Of a stretch of 64,000 nt of DNA, positions 23,047 through 34,204 are shown piece after piece (position 1 is the stretch's first letter; each line of letters begins with the position of its first letter). The stretch comes from Siderastrea radians (lineage: Eukaryota; Cnidaria; Anthozoa; Scleractinia; Rhizangiidae). Location of the stretch: the NCBI GenBank assembly GCA_964017195.1, contig OZ024895.1:13260501-13324500 (forward strand), in the 5' to 3' direction. The translations under genes were made by a program, and so were the position numbers. The notes below the pieces were generated by a model that ran no database searches, was not told the origin of the DNA, and saw nothing but the letters and a program-made list of their open reading frames with translations.

Positions 23047-26000
23047 GAAATTTTCTTGGGCGTATTTATTCGCGCGCGCTTACTATGACGTCACTCCCTA
23101 TATGCTGTTTGAATTCAATCGCGTGTGCAAACAGGCAACGCGAGCTACCTGACTAAAACGAAAAGACGAGGTTATTTTTCGCTTTTCTTTTTTTTCTTTT
23201 CCGCGAAAAAAGTCTAATTCTTAAACTTTTAGAAGCGCTCTTTAGGTCAAATTTAACAATATGACCTTGTTAACTTGTAAACTTCTGCGTTAAACGTATC
23301 TCAAGCCACAATTTACTGAGGGAAGCTGTCCTTTGGATGACACAGAACTGTCGGAGCAGCAAATTCAAACAACTACCAAAAAGGTACAACAAACATTTTA
23401 ATTTCTAGTAAACAGCATAGAATGATAGTTGTCAGCTCAGGCACGTAGGGCCAGCTGTGGTACCACAGTTTGAAACGTGTGGTCAGAGAGTTTCACCCTA
23501 AAGCGAAAAGTAAGAATTTTATCCCCGTTGTTTACGTTAATTTTCCTTCCGCACGTTTTACTGTTTTGCGTTTTATGAACTCTCTACCAGGTCTGTTCAC
23601 TGTGCCCCTGACGAGAATGACAGACCTTCTGAGCAGACTAAACGACTTTCTCATTATCGTTCTATGCTGTATTAAATTTTAACTTTTGGTGAGCTCACTG
23701 AAAAGGTGTAAAAAGGTTAATACATAAGCTTAATTAACCTACGAATTTTCTTTCAAGCCGCTCACAAATACTTTTCTTTATTCTAAACCAAACTGGCCCA
23801 GATTAAACAACTTAAGAATCTTACATGGCTTAATCTTCTGCCAATCTGTGCTTGAATTTTGTGTGCCTGCTTTGTTACGTTCATTTGTTCGTCTGTTCAT
23901 TTCGGCTATCGTTCGGTCGTGTGGGTCGTCCATTCATTCGCTCTGGCCTTGGATCCCTTTCATTTCTTTAGTTTGAGTTACTCAGCTTTTGAAATGTTTT
24001 GTTTTCTAACGGCCTTGCGTTTGTTTGTTTGCCCATCGTCTGTTGGGTGTCATCTTGTTCATTCGTTCATTTGTTCGACTAAGTGCGGGCTTGCTGATTT
24101 GGTGCATATTGGAGTGGAGATTTCTGCTTTGAACCGATTTACAACCCTAAACTAAACAAATTAAAATGGTATTAAAACATTGAGAAATAGTGTCCATTGT
24201 TTTAATACTTATACAGCAATACTATAGAGAAGGACTAGCCTTTCTCTAAATGTTTTTTTTTTTTTTTTTAATATAAAAAAACTTGAAGATCCATATGCCG
24301 GACCAATGTCCCACCATATGGCGGACCATGTCCGACCTAAGATCCTACTCTCCTTGGGTTCAGTTGTGTCAGACCTCTGTCCATATAGATATGGATATGA
24401 CTGTAGAACGACATTGCACCAGTAACCCCGGGTGTTTAGTGCATTCCCTTTCGGGGTGTATTATCACCTGTACACTTAGGTTGGGATGGATCTGGGAAGG
24501 CACCTCATGGCCCGTGAACATTCAATAGTATTGACTGTTTCTAGAAATTGCCATTTAATAAAATCAAATAAAGGAAAATGTAAGTTTGAACTTGGGTTTA
24601 GCGCATTTCCTTTTGGATTGTATAATCACCTGTATACTTAGGTTGAGATGGATCTGGGTAGGCACCTCATGGCCCGTGAAACTCTCCGTGGTATTGTTAT
24701 TCCCTAGGTATTGACACTCGATTAGATGTAGCATAAGGGAAATTAACCTGATTTATAACTATAATTGTATTTTCCTATTGTTTATGGTTAATGAGCATTT
24801 AGGGCTTAATATTATACTTTTTGCCGAAAAATTATCACTTCATATTCAGCTCTTCTCGACAGTAAAATGTAAACCAAAACGTAGGTTAATCGTTACGTTT
24901 TTTTTTTGTTTTTGTTTTTTTAAACACTGACGTTTAACGAAATAATCGCAGTTTCAACTATAAAGGGGATCATCTCCCGCGAAATTTTCTTGGGCGTATT
25001 TATTCGCGCGCGCTTACTATGACGTCACTCCCTATATGCTGTTTGAATTCAATCGCGTGTGCAAACAGGCAACGCGAGCTACCTGACTAAAACGAAAAGA
25101 CGAGGTTATTTTTCGCTTTTCTTTTTTTTCTTTTCCGCGAAAAAAGTCTAATTCTTAAACTTTTAGAAGCGCTCTTTAGGTCAAATTTAACAATATGACC
25201 TTGTTAACTTGTAAACTTCTGCGTTAAACGTATCTCAAGCCACAATTTACTGAGGGAAGCTGTCCTTTGGATGACACAGAACTGTCGGAGCAGCAAATTC
25301 AAACAACTACCAAAAAGGTACAACAAACATTTTAATTTCTAGTAAACAGCATAGAATGATAGTTGTCAGCTCAGGCACGTAGGGCCAGCTGTGGTACCAC
25401 AGTTTGAAACGTGTGGTCAGAGAGTTTCACCCTAAAGCGAAAAGTAAGAATTTTATCCCCGTTGTTTACGTTAATTTTCCTTCCGCACGTTTTACTGTTT
25501 TGCGTTTTATGAACTCTCTACCAGGTCTGTTCACTGTGCCCCTGACGAGAATGACAGACCTTCTGAGCAGACTAAACGACTTTCTCATTATCGTTCTATG
25601 CTGTATTAAATTTTAACTTTTGGTGAGCTCACTGAAAAGGTGTAAAAAGGTTAATACATAAGCTTAATTAACCTACGAATTTTCTTTCAAGCCGCTCACA
25701 AATACTTTTCTTTATTCTAAACCAAACTGGCCCAGATTAAACAACTTAAGAATCTTACATGGCTTAATCTTCTGCCAATCTGTGCTTGAATTTTGTGTGC
25801 CTGCTTTGTTACGTTCATTTGTTCGTCTGTTCATTTCGGCTATCGTTCGGTCGTGTGGGTCGTCCATTCATTCGCTCTGGCCTTGGATCCCTTTCATTTC
25901 TTTAGTTTGAGTTACTCAGCTTTTGAAATGTTTTGTTTTCTAACGGCCTTGCGTTTGTTTGTTTGCCCATCGTCTGTTGGGTGTCATCTTGTTCATTCGT

Positions 26001-29000
26001 TCATTTGTTCGACTAAGTGCGGGCTTGCTGATTTGGTGCATATTGGAGTGGAGATTTCTGCTTTGAACCGATTTACAACCCTAAACTAAACAAATTAAAA
26101 TGGTATTAAAACATTGAGAAATAGTGTCCATTGTTTTAATACTTATACAGCAATACTATAGAGAAGGACTAGCCTTTCTCTAAATGTTTTTTTTTTTTTT
26201 TTTTAATATAAAAAAACTTGAAGATCCATATGCCGGACCAATGTCCCACCATATGGCGGACCATGTCCGACCTAAGATCCTACTCTCCTTGGGTTCAGTT
26301 GTGTCAGACCTCTGTCCATATAGATATGGATATGACTGTAGAACGACATTGCACCAGTAACCCCGGGTGTTTAGTGCATTCCCTTTCGGGGTGTATTATC
26401 ACCTGTACACTTAGGTTGGGATGGATCTGGGAAGGCACCTCATGGCCCGTGAACATTCAATAGTATTGACTGTTTCTAGAAATTGCCATTTAATAAAATC
26501 AAATAAAGGAAAATGTAAGTTTGAACTTGGGTTTAGCGCATTTCCTTTTGGATTGTATAATCACCTGTATACTTAGGTTGAGATGGATCTGGGTAGGCAC
26601 CTCATGGCCCGTGAAACTCTCCGTGGTATTGTTATTCCCTAGGTATTGACACTCGATTAGATGTAGCATAAGGGAAATTAACCTGATTTATAACTATAAT
26701 TGTATTTTCCTATTGTTTATGGTTAATGAGCATTTAGGGCTTAATATTATACTTTTTGCCGAAAAATTATCACTTCATATTCAGCTCTTCTCGACAGTAA
26801 AATGTAAACCAAAACGTAGGTTAATCGTTACGTTTTTTTTTGTTTTTGTTTTTTTAAACACTGACGTTTAACGAAATAATCGCAGTTTCAACTATAAAGG
26901 GGATCATCTCCCGCGAAATTTTCTTGGGCGTATTTATTCGCGCGCGCTTACTATGACGTCACTCCCTATATGCTGTTTGAATTCAATCGCGTGTGCAAAC
27001 AGGCAACGCGAGCTACCTGACTAAAACGAAAAGACGAGGTTATTTTTCGCTTTTCTTTTTTTTCTTTTCCGCGAAAAAAGTCTAATTCTTAAACTTTTAG
27101 AAGCGCTCTTTAGGTCAAATTTAACAATATGACCTTGTTAACTTGTAAACTTCTGCGTTAAACGTATCTCAAGCCACAATTTACTGAGGGAAGCTGTCCT
27201 TTGGATGACACAGAACTGTCGGAGCAGCAAATTCAAACAACTACCAAAAAGGTACAACAAACATTTTAATTTCTAGTAAACAGCATAGAATGATAGTTGT
27301 CAGCTCAGGCACGTAGGGCCAGCTGTGGTACCACAGTTTGAAACGTGTGGTCAGAGAGTTTCACCCTAAAGCGAAAAGTAAGAATTTTATCCCCGTTGTT
27401 TACGTTAATTTTCCTTCCGCACGTTTTACTGTTTTGCGTTTTATGAACTCTCTACCAGGTCTGTTCACTGTGCCCCTGACGAGAATGACAGACCTTCTGA
27501 GCAGACTAAACGACTTTCTCATTATCGTTCTATGCTGTATTAAATTTTAACTTTTGGTGAGCTCACTGAAAAGGTGTAAAAAGGTTAATACATAAGCTTA
27601 ATTAACCTACGAATTTTCTTTCAAGCCGCTCACAAATACTTTTCTTTATTCTAAACCAAACTGGCCCAGATTAAACAACTTAAGAATCTTACATGGCTTA
27701 ATCTTCTGCCAATCTGTGCTTGAATTTTGTGTGCCTGCTTTGTTACGTTCATTTGTTCGTCTGTTCATTTCGGCTATCGTTCGGTCGTGTGGGTCGTCCA
27801 TTCATTCGCTCTGGCCTTGGATCCCTTTCATTTCTTTAGTTTGAGTTACTCAGCTTTTGAAATGTTTTGTTTTCTAACGGCCTTGCGTTTGTTTGTTTGC
27901 CCATCGTCTGTTGGGTGTCATCTTGTTCATTCGTTCATTTGTTCGACTAAGTGCGGGCTTGCTGATTTGGTGCATATTGGAGTGGAGATTTCTGCTTTGA
28001 ACCGATTTACAACCCTAAACTAAACAAATTAAAATGGTATTAAAACATTGAGAAATAGTGTCCATTGTTTTAATACTTATACAGCAATACTATAGAGAAG
28101 GACTAGCCTTTCTCTAAATGTTTTTTTTTTTTTTTTTTTAATATAAAAAAACTTGAAGATCCATATGCCGGACCAATGTCCCACCATATGGCGGACAATG
28201 TCCGACCTAAGATCCTACTCTCCTTGGGTTCAGTTGTGTCAGACCTCTGTCCATATAGATATGGATATGACTGTAGAACGACATTGCACCAGTAACCCCG
28301 GGTGTTTAGTGCATTCCCTTTCGGGGTGTATTATCACCTGTACACTTAGGTTGGGATGGATCTGGGAAGGCACCTCATGGCCCGTGAACATTCAATAGTA
28401 TTGACTGTTTCTAGAAATTGCCATTTAATAAAATCAAATAAAGGAAAATGTAAGTTTGAACTTGGGTTTAGCGCATTTCCTTTTGGATTGTATAATCACC
28501 TGTATACTTAGGTTGAGATGGATCTGGGTAGGCACCTCATGGCCCGTGAAACTCTCCGTGGTATTGTTATTCCCTAGGTATTGACACTCGATTAGATGTA
28601 GCATAAGGGAAATTAACCTGATTTATAACTATAATTGTATTTTCCTATTGTTTATGGTTAATGAGCATTTAGGGCTTAATATTATACTTTTTGCCGAAAA
28701 ATTATCACTTCATATTCAGCTCTTCTCGACAGTAAAATGTAAACCAAAACGTAGGTTAATCGTTACGTTTTTTTTTGTTTTTGTTTTTTTAAACACTGAC
28801 GTTTAACGAAATAATCGCAGTTTCAACTATAAAGGGGATCATCTCCCGCGAAATTTTCTTGGGCGTATTTATTCGCGCGCGCTTACTATGACGTCACTCC
28901 CTATATGCTGTTTGAATTCAATCGCGTGTGCAAACAGGCAACGCGAGCTACCTGACTAAAACGAAAAGACGAGGTTATTTTTCGCTTTTCTTTTTTTTCT

Positions 29001-31238
29001 TTTCCGCGAAAAAAGTCTAATTCTTAAACTTTTAGAAGCGCTCTTTAGGTCAAATTTAACAATATGACCTTGTTAACTTGTAAACTTCTGCGTTAAACGT
29101 ATCTCAAGCCACAATTTACTGAGGGAAGCTGTCCTTTGGATGACACAGAACTGTCGGAGCAGCAAATTCAAACAACTACCAAAAAGGTACAACAAACATT
29201 TTAATTTCTAGTAAACAGCATAGAATGATAGTTGTCAGCTCAGGCACGTAGGGCCAGCTGTGGTACCACAGTTTGAAACGTGTGGTCAGAGAGTTTCACC
29301 CTAAAGCGAAAAGTAAGAATTTTATCCCCGTTGTTTACGTTAATTTTCCTTCCGCACGTTTTACTGTTTTGCGTTTTATGAACTCTCTACCAGGTCTGTT
29401 CACTGTGCCCCTGACGAGAATGACAGACCTTCTGAGCAGACTAAACGACTTTCTCATTATCGTTCTATGCTGTATTAAATTTTAACTTTTGGTGAGCTCA
29501 CTGAAAAGGTGTAAAAAGGTTAATACATAAGCTTAATTAACCTACGAATTTTCTTTCAAGCCGCTCACAAATACTTTTCTTTATTCTAAACCAAACTGGC
29601 CCAGATTAAACAACTTAAGAATCTTACATGGCTTAATCTTCTGCCAATCTGTGCTTGAATTTTGTGTGCCTGCTTTGTTACGTTCATTTGTTCGTCTGTT
29701 CATTTCGGCTATCGTTCGGTCGTGTGGGTCGTCCATTCATTCGCTCTGGCCTTGGATCCCTTTCATTTCTTTAGTTTGAGTTACTCAGCTTTTGAAATGT
29801 TTTGTTTTCTAACGGCCTTGCGTTTGTTTGTTTGCCCATCGTCTGTTGGGTGTCATCTTGTTCATTCGTTCATTTGTTCGACTAAGTGCGGGCTTGCTGA
29901 TTTGGTGCATATTGGAGTGGAGATTTCTGCTTTGAACCGATTTACAACCCTAAACTAAACAAATTAAAATGGTATTAAAACATTGAGAAATAGTGTCCAT
30001 TGTTTTAATACTTATACAGCAATACTATAGAGAAGGACTAGCCTTTCTCTAAATGTTTTTTTTTTTTTTTTTTTAATATAAAAAAACTTGAAGATCCATA
30101 TGCCGGACCAATGTCCCACCATATGGCGGACCATGTCCGACCTAAGATCCTACTCTCCTTGGGTTCAGTTGTGTCAGACCTCTGTCCATATAGATATGGA
30201 TATGACTGTAGAACGACATTGCACCAGTAACCCCGGGTGTTTAGTGCATTCCCTTTCGGGGTGTATTATCACCTGTACACTTAGGTTGGGATGGATCTGG
30301 GAAGGCACCTCATGGCCCGTGAACATTCAATAGTATTGACTGTTTCTAGAAATTGCCATTTAATAAAATCAAATAAAGGAAAATGTAAGTTTGAACTTGG
30401 GTTTAGCGCATTTCCTTTTGGATTGTATAATCACCTGTATACTTAGGTTGAGATGGATCTGGGTAGGCACCTCATGGCCCGTGAAACTCTCCGTGGTATT
30501 GTTATTCCCTAGGTATTGACACTCGATTAGATGTAGCATAAGGGAAATTAACCTGATTTATAACTATAATTGTATTTTCCTATTGTTTATGGTTAATGAG
30601 CATTTAGGGCTTAATATTATACTTTTTGCCGAAAAATTATCACTTCATATTCAGCTCTTCTCGACAGTAAAATGTAAACCAAAACGTAGGTTAATCGTTA
30701 CGTTTTTTTTTTGTTTTTGTTTTTTTAAACACTGACGTTTAACGAAATAATCGCAGTTTCAACTATAAAGGGGATCATCTCCCGCGAAATTTTCTTGGGC
30801 GTATTTATTCGCGCGCGCTTACTATGACGTCACTCCCTATATGCTGTTTGAATTCAATCGCGTGTGCAAACAGGCAACGCGAGCTACCTGACTAAAACGA
30901 AAAGACGAGGTTATTTTTCGCTTTTCTTTTTTTTCTTTTCCGCGAAAAAAGTCTAATTCTTAAACTTTTAGAAGCGCTCTTTAGGTCAAATTTAACAATA
31001 TGACCTTGTTAACTTGTAAACTTCTGCGTTAAACGTATCTCAAGCCACAATTTACTGAGGGAAGCTGTCCTTTGGATGACACAGAACTGTCGGAGCAGCA
31101 AATTCAAACAACTACCAAAAAGGTACAACAAACATTTTAATTTCTAGTAAACAGCATAGAATGATAGTTGTCAGCTCAGGCACGTAGGGCCAGCTGTGGT
31201 ACCACAGTTTGAAACGTGTGGTCAGAGAGTTTCACCCT
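23047..31238 (+). repeat. right arm, proximal part (units before the hAT-like insertion)
   Basis: Unit boundaries (new unit begins CTTGAAGATCC) are at 24282, 26217, 28152 and 30087. Units are almost identical; a private change is GGACAATG at about 28195. The unit that begins at 30087 is split by the inserted element at 31247-34204. Confidence 0.95.
24282..26216 (+). repeat. reference 1,935-bp array unit
   Basis: Anatomy of one unit. An 80-bp block (24441-24519) is repeated in diverged form 162 bp later (24603-24682), sharing TTAGGTTG and GGCACCTCATGGCCCGTGAA. A CRE-like TGACGTCA lies after GCGCGCGC (near 25015-25024). CTGTGGTACCACAG (25389-25402) is a perfect 14-bp palindrome. An 11-bp stem GTATTAAAACA/TGTTTTAATAC (26103-26142) and a hairpin AGAGAAGG/CCTTTCTCT (26160-26181) precede the T tract that ends the unit. 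Three open frames of 81, 70 and 98 codons (24283, 25404, 25793) all start with TTG rather than ATG, have no recognisable domain and stay open only because the copies are nearly identical. I do not call them genes. Confidence 0.9.
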
Positions 31239-31246
31239 AAAGCGAA
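31239..31246 (+). repeat. target-site duplication AAAGCGAA, left
   Basis: Exact match to 34205-34212. Uninterrupted units read CCCTAAAGCGAAAAGTAAG, which contains this 8-mer once. Confidence 0.9.
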
Positions 31247-31289
31247 CACTCATGTCCAATACTGCCGCACTGATACGGGCCGTTATTTG

Positions 31290-31735
31290 CAGTTGACGGT
31301 CCGTAAGTTTCGCACGGACCGTCACTCTTGCTTCCGGACCGTGATTTGCGGTTGACAGTCCGTATGCTTCGCACGGACCGTCATTCTTACTTATAGTCCG
31401 AATACAGTTGACGGAGAGCGTGCATCTCATTATCGCGCCAGGGCCAACTGTTGACGGTCCGTCATTTCGCGCGGACCGTCACTCTTGCTTACGGACCGTT
31501 ATTTGCGGTTGACGGTCCGTACGTTTCGCACAGACCGTCATTCTTACTTATAGTCCGAATACAGAGCGTGCATCTCATTATCGCGCCAGGGCCAACTGTT
31601 GACGGTCCGTACATTTCGCACGGACCGTCATCATTGCTTACGGACCGTCATTTGCGGTTGACGGTCCGTACGTTTCGTACAGACCGTCATCCTTGCTTAC
31701 AGACCGTCATTTACGATTCACGATCCGTATGTAGA
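31290..31735. repeat. left subterminal ACGGWCCGT repeats
   Basis: Alternating GACGGTCCGT and CACGGACCGT words are separated by TTTCGCA, TTTGCGGTT and CTTGCTT spacers. A longer block (GCATCTCATTATCGCGCC) recurs about 165 bp apart, near 31420 and 31570. Some words have single-base changes. Short open frames across this region are products of the repeat period. Confidence 0.85.
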
Positions 31736-31762
31736 GGTATAAATAGTCTATACAAGTATGAT

Positions 31763-32400
31763 TGAGCCTCGTTATTTAAGCGTACGTACGAAGCGAGCGA
31801 GATACACCAAAGAGGTCGAAAGAGAAGACGGTAATATGTCTATTACTCGTTCTATAAGCGTTGCGCAAACTAATAACAGCTTTCTAAAAGCAAACTTTTA
31901 TGTCGATTATTCCTTCTACTGAAGCGCTAGCCTTGTGAAACTGTTCAGGGAAAGGCAGACGATAACATGTCTATTACTCGTTCGATAAGCGTCGCGCAAA
32001 CTGATAACAGAGTTGTAAAAGCGAACTGTCATGTCCATTACTCCTTCTATTGAAGCCTTGTGAAACTGTTCAAGGGAAGGCAACCATGATTACGCCACGT
32101 TATTTAAGCGCCATAAGAAGCGAGCGTGATACACGAAAGAAATACGTACGACGCGAGCGAGGTACACGAATAGAAGAAGATAATACTGTCTATTACTCGT
32201 TCTATAAGCATCGCGTAAACTGATAACAGAGTTCTAAAAGCGAACTGTTATGTCCATTACTCCTTCTATTGAAGCCTTGTGAATTATGCCTCGTTATTTA
32301 AGTGCCATACGAAGCGAGCATGATACACGAAATAGAAGAAGATAATATGTCTATTACTCGTTCTTTAAGCTTTGCGTCAATTATCTATCAAACAAATCGT
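31763..32400. repeat. four degenerate copies of a 130-220-bp repeat
   Basis: TATTACTCGTTC recurs at about 31841, 31972, 32191 and 32352, each followed by ATAAGCGTYGCG-like sequence and, in the first three, by AAAGCGAACTGT-like and TCCATTACTCCTTC-like words. CGTTATTTAAGCG and GAAGCGAGCG precede several copies. No coding signal. Confidence 0.8.
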
Positions 32401-32867
32401 ATTCATACTATCAATTCAGGCAACCAACTGACCGCAAACGACCGATGAATAGGAATTATTTTCATGCCTATTCTCCCTTCCATTACGATCTGTCTAAACA
32501 CGAACGATCGATCGATTATAAATGTAGTATTCTGCCTTCGTTCCACACTTTCAACTCGATAAAGCCCTGCCGCACACAAACAATACAAAATGCTTCATGC
32601 GAATTCTGCCTTCAATCACGTAGTCGCGCTAGTCCCCTACACAGCCATTTTTATGTCTACAGGAGCCTTGCGTGGCGACAATAAGCCAGGAAACTATCAA
32701 TCGCACTATTTATGAAATGTCGACTACAAAGCTGCACGGGACAATTCATAAAGAATATTGCTTTCACGCGTATTCATATTCATCCCCAGAGACACTACAT
32801 TAAAGTGCGCACCATCGAGCGACACAAGTTATTTTCAGGCTAAGCAACGAATATGTGTTCCACAAAC
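32401..32867. other. unique core of the hAT-like element
   Basis: The only non-repetitive stretch inside the element. Open frames are under 80 codons and show no transposase motif (no BED zinc finger, no hAT dimerisation motif). Confidence 0.5.
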
Positions 32868-34185
32868 GACCACCTTTACATCTACGAACCGATATTTACG
32901 GACAGCAGACTCCTCTATACGGCCCGTATTTAAAGTTCACAGTCCATAAGAAACATATCTCCCACTCACAACCAGAACGAAATATTCTAAGTTCCACTAA
33001 TGAGATGCAATTTACGGACCGTGAACTCTTCTATACGGGCCGTATCTGAAGTTCACGGTCCGTACAAACTGCACGGTCCGTAACGAAGATATCTCCCTCG
33101 CACAACAGGAATGAAATATTCCAAGTGTCACTAATGAGATGCAATTTACGGACCGTGAACTCATCTATACGGACCGTATCTGAAATTCACGGTCTGTACG
33201 AACTGTAGCGTCCTTTAACAAAGATATCTCCCTCTCACAACGGGAATGAAATATTCTAAGTCCCACTAATGAGATGCAATTTACGGACCGTGAACTCTTC
33301 TATACGGACCGTATCTGAAGTTCACGGTCCGTGCAAACTGTACGGTCCGTAATAAGAAAATTTCCCACTCACAACCAGGATGAAATACTCTAAGTGCCGC
33401 TAATGAGATACAATTTACGGACCGTGAACTCTTCTATACGGACCGTATCTGAAGTTCACGGTCCGTACAAACTGTACGGTCCGTAACAAAGATCTCTCTC
33501 TCTCACAACAGGAATGAAATATTCCAAGTGTCACTAATGAGATGCAATTTACGGACCGTGAACTCATCTATACGGACCGTATCTGAAATTCACGGTCCGT
33601 ATGAACTGTACGGTCCGTAACAAAGATATCTCCCTCTCACAACAGGAATGAAATATTCTACGTCCCACTAATGAGATGCAATTTACGGACCGTGAACTCA
33701 TCTATACGGACCGTATCTGAAATTCACGGTCCGTACAAACTGTACGGTCCGTAACAAAAATATCTCCCTCTCACAACGGGAATGAAATATTCTTAGTCCC
33801 ACTAATGAGATGCAATTTACGGACCGTGAACGCTTCTATACGGACCGTATCTGAAGTTCACAGTCCGTACAAACTGTACGGTCTGTAACAAAGATATCTC
33901 CCTCTCACAACCGGAATGAAATACTCTAAGTGCCACTAATGAGATGCAATTTACGGACCGTGAGCTCTTCTATACGGACCGTATCTGAAGTTCACGGTCC
34001 GTACAAACTGTACGGTCCGTAACGAAGATATCTCCCTCTCACAACGGGAATGAAATATTCTAAGTCCCACTAATAAGATGCAATTTACGGACCGTGATCT
34101 CTTTTATACGGACCGTATGTGCAGTTCACGGTCCGTACAAAACTCTACGGACCGAAACCATAGTCTCACGGTCCGTTACAGTGCG
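32868..34185. repeat. 134-bp satellite rich in ACGGWCCGT
   Basis: GAGATGCAATTTACGG recurs at 33002, 33136, 33271, 33405 (variant), 33539, 33673, 33807, 33941 and 34075 (variant), giving a 134-135-bp period over nine units plus a degraded copy at the left. Each unit holds four ACGGACCGT/ACGGTCCGT words about 21, 20 and 18 bp apart. TACGGACCGTGAACT is exactly inverted as AGTTCACGGTCCGTA in the same unit, so each unit can fold. Confidence 0.95.
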
Positions 34186-34204
34186 GGTGTATTGGACAAC
34201 CCTC

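Larger units (their letters stand above)
31247..34204. mobile_element. non-autonomous hAT-like element, 2,958 bp
   Basis: Bounded by the 8-bp duplication AAAGCGAA. The two 26-bp ends are inverted copies with 19 matches; both carry TGTCCAATAC followed two bases later by CCGCACTG. The right terminus read inward starts GAGGGTTGTCC, close to the CAGGG start known for hAT elements; 8-bp duplications are also typical of hAT. The unit length after removal (1,935 bp) confirms the borders. The interior is repeats only, with no transposase: subterminal ACGGWCCGT arrays at both sides, a block of longer repeats and a unique core. It is present in one array unit only. Confidence 0.8.

Noticed and set aside
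23470..24528. Three short open frames repeated in every array unit (70, 98 and 81 codons) as a conserved protein family
   Set aside because: All begin at TTG, none has a recognisable domain, and their conservation only mirrors the near-identity of the whole unit, including its non-coding parts.
31176..31765. Coding frames across the ACGGWCCGT region
   Set aside because: They are low-complexity products of the repeat period, in both strands, crossing the element border.
32868..34185. CRISPR array
   Set aside because: The 134-bp period has no unique spacers, the repeats are palindromic throughout, and the setting is a eukaryotic transposon.
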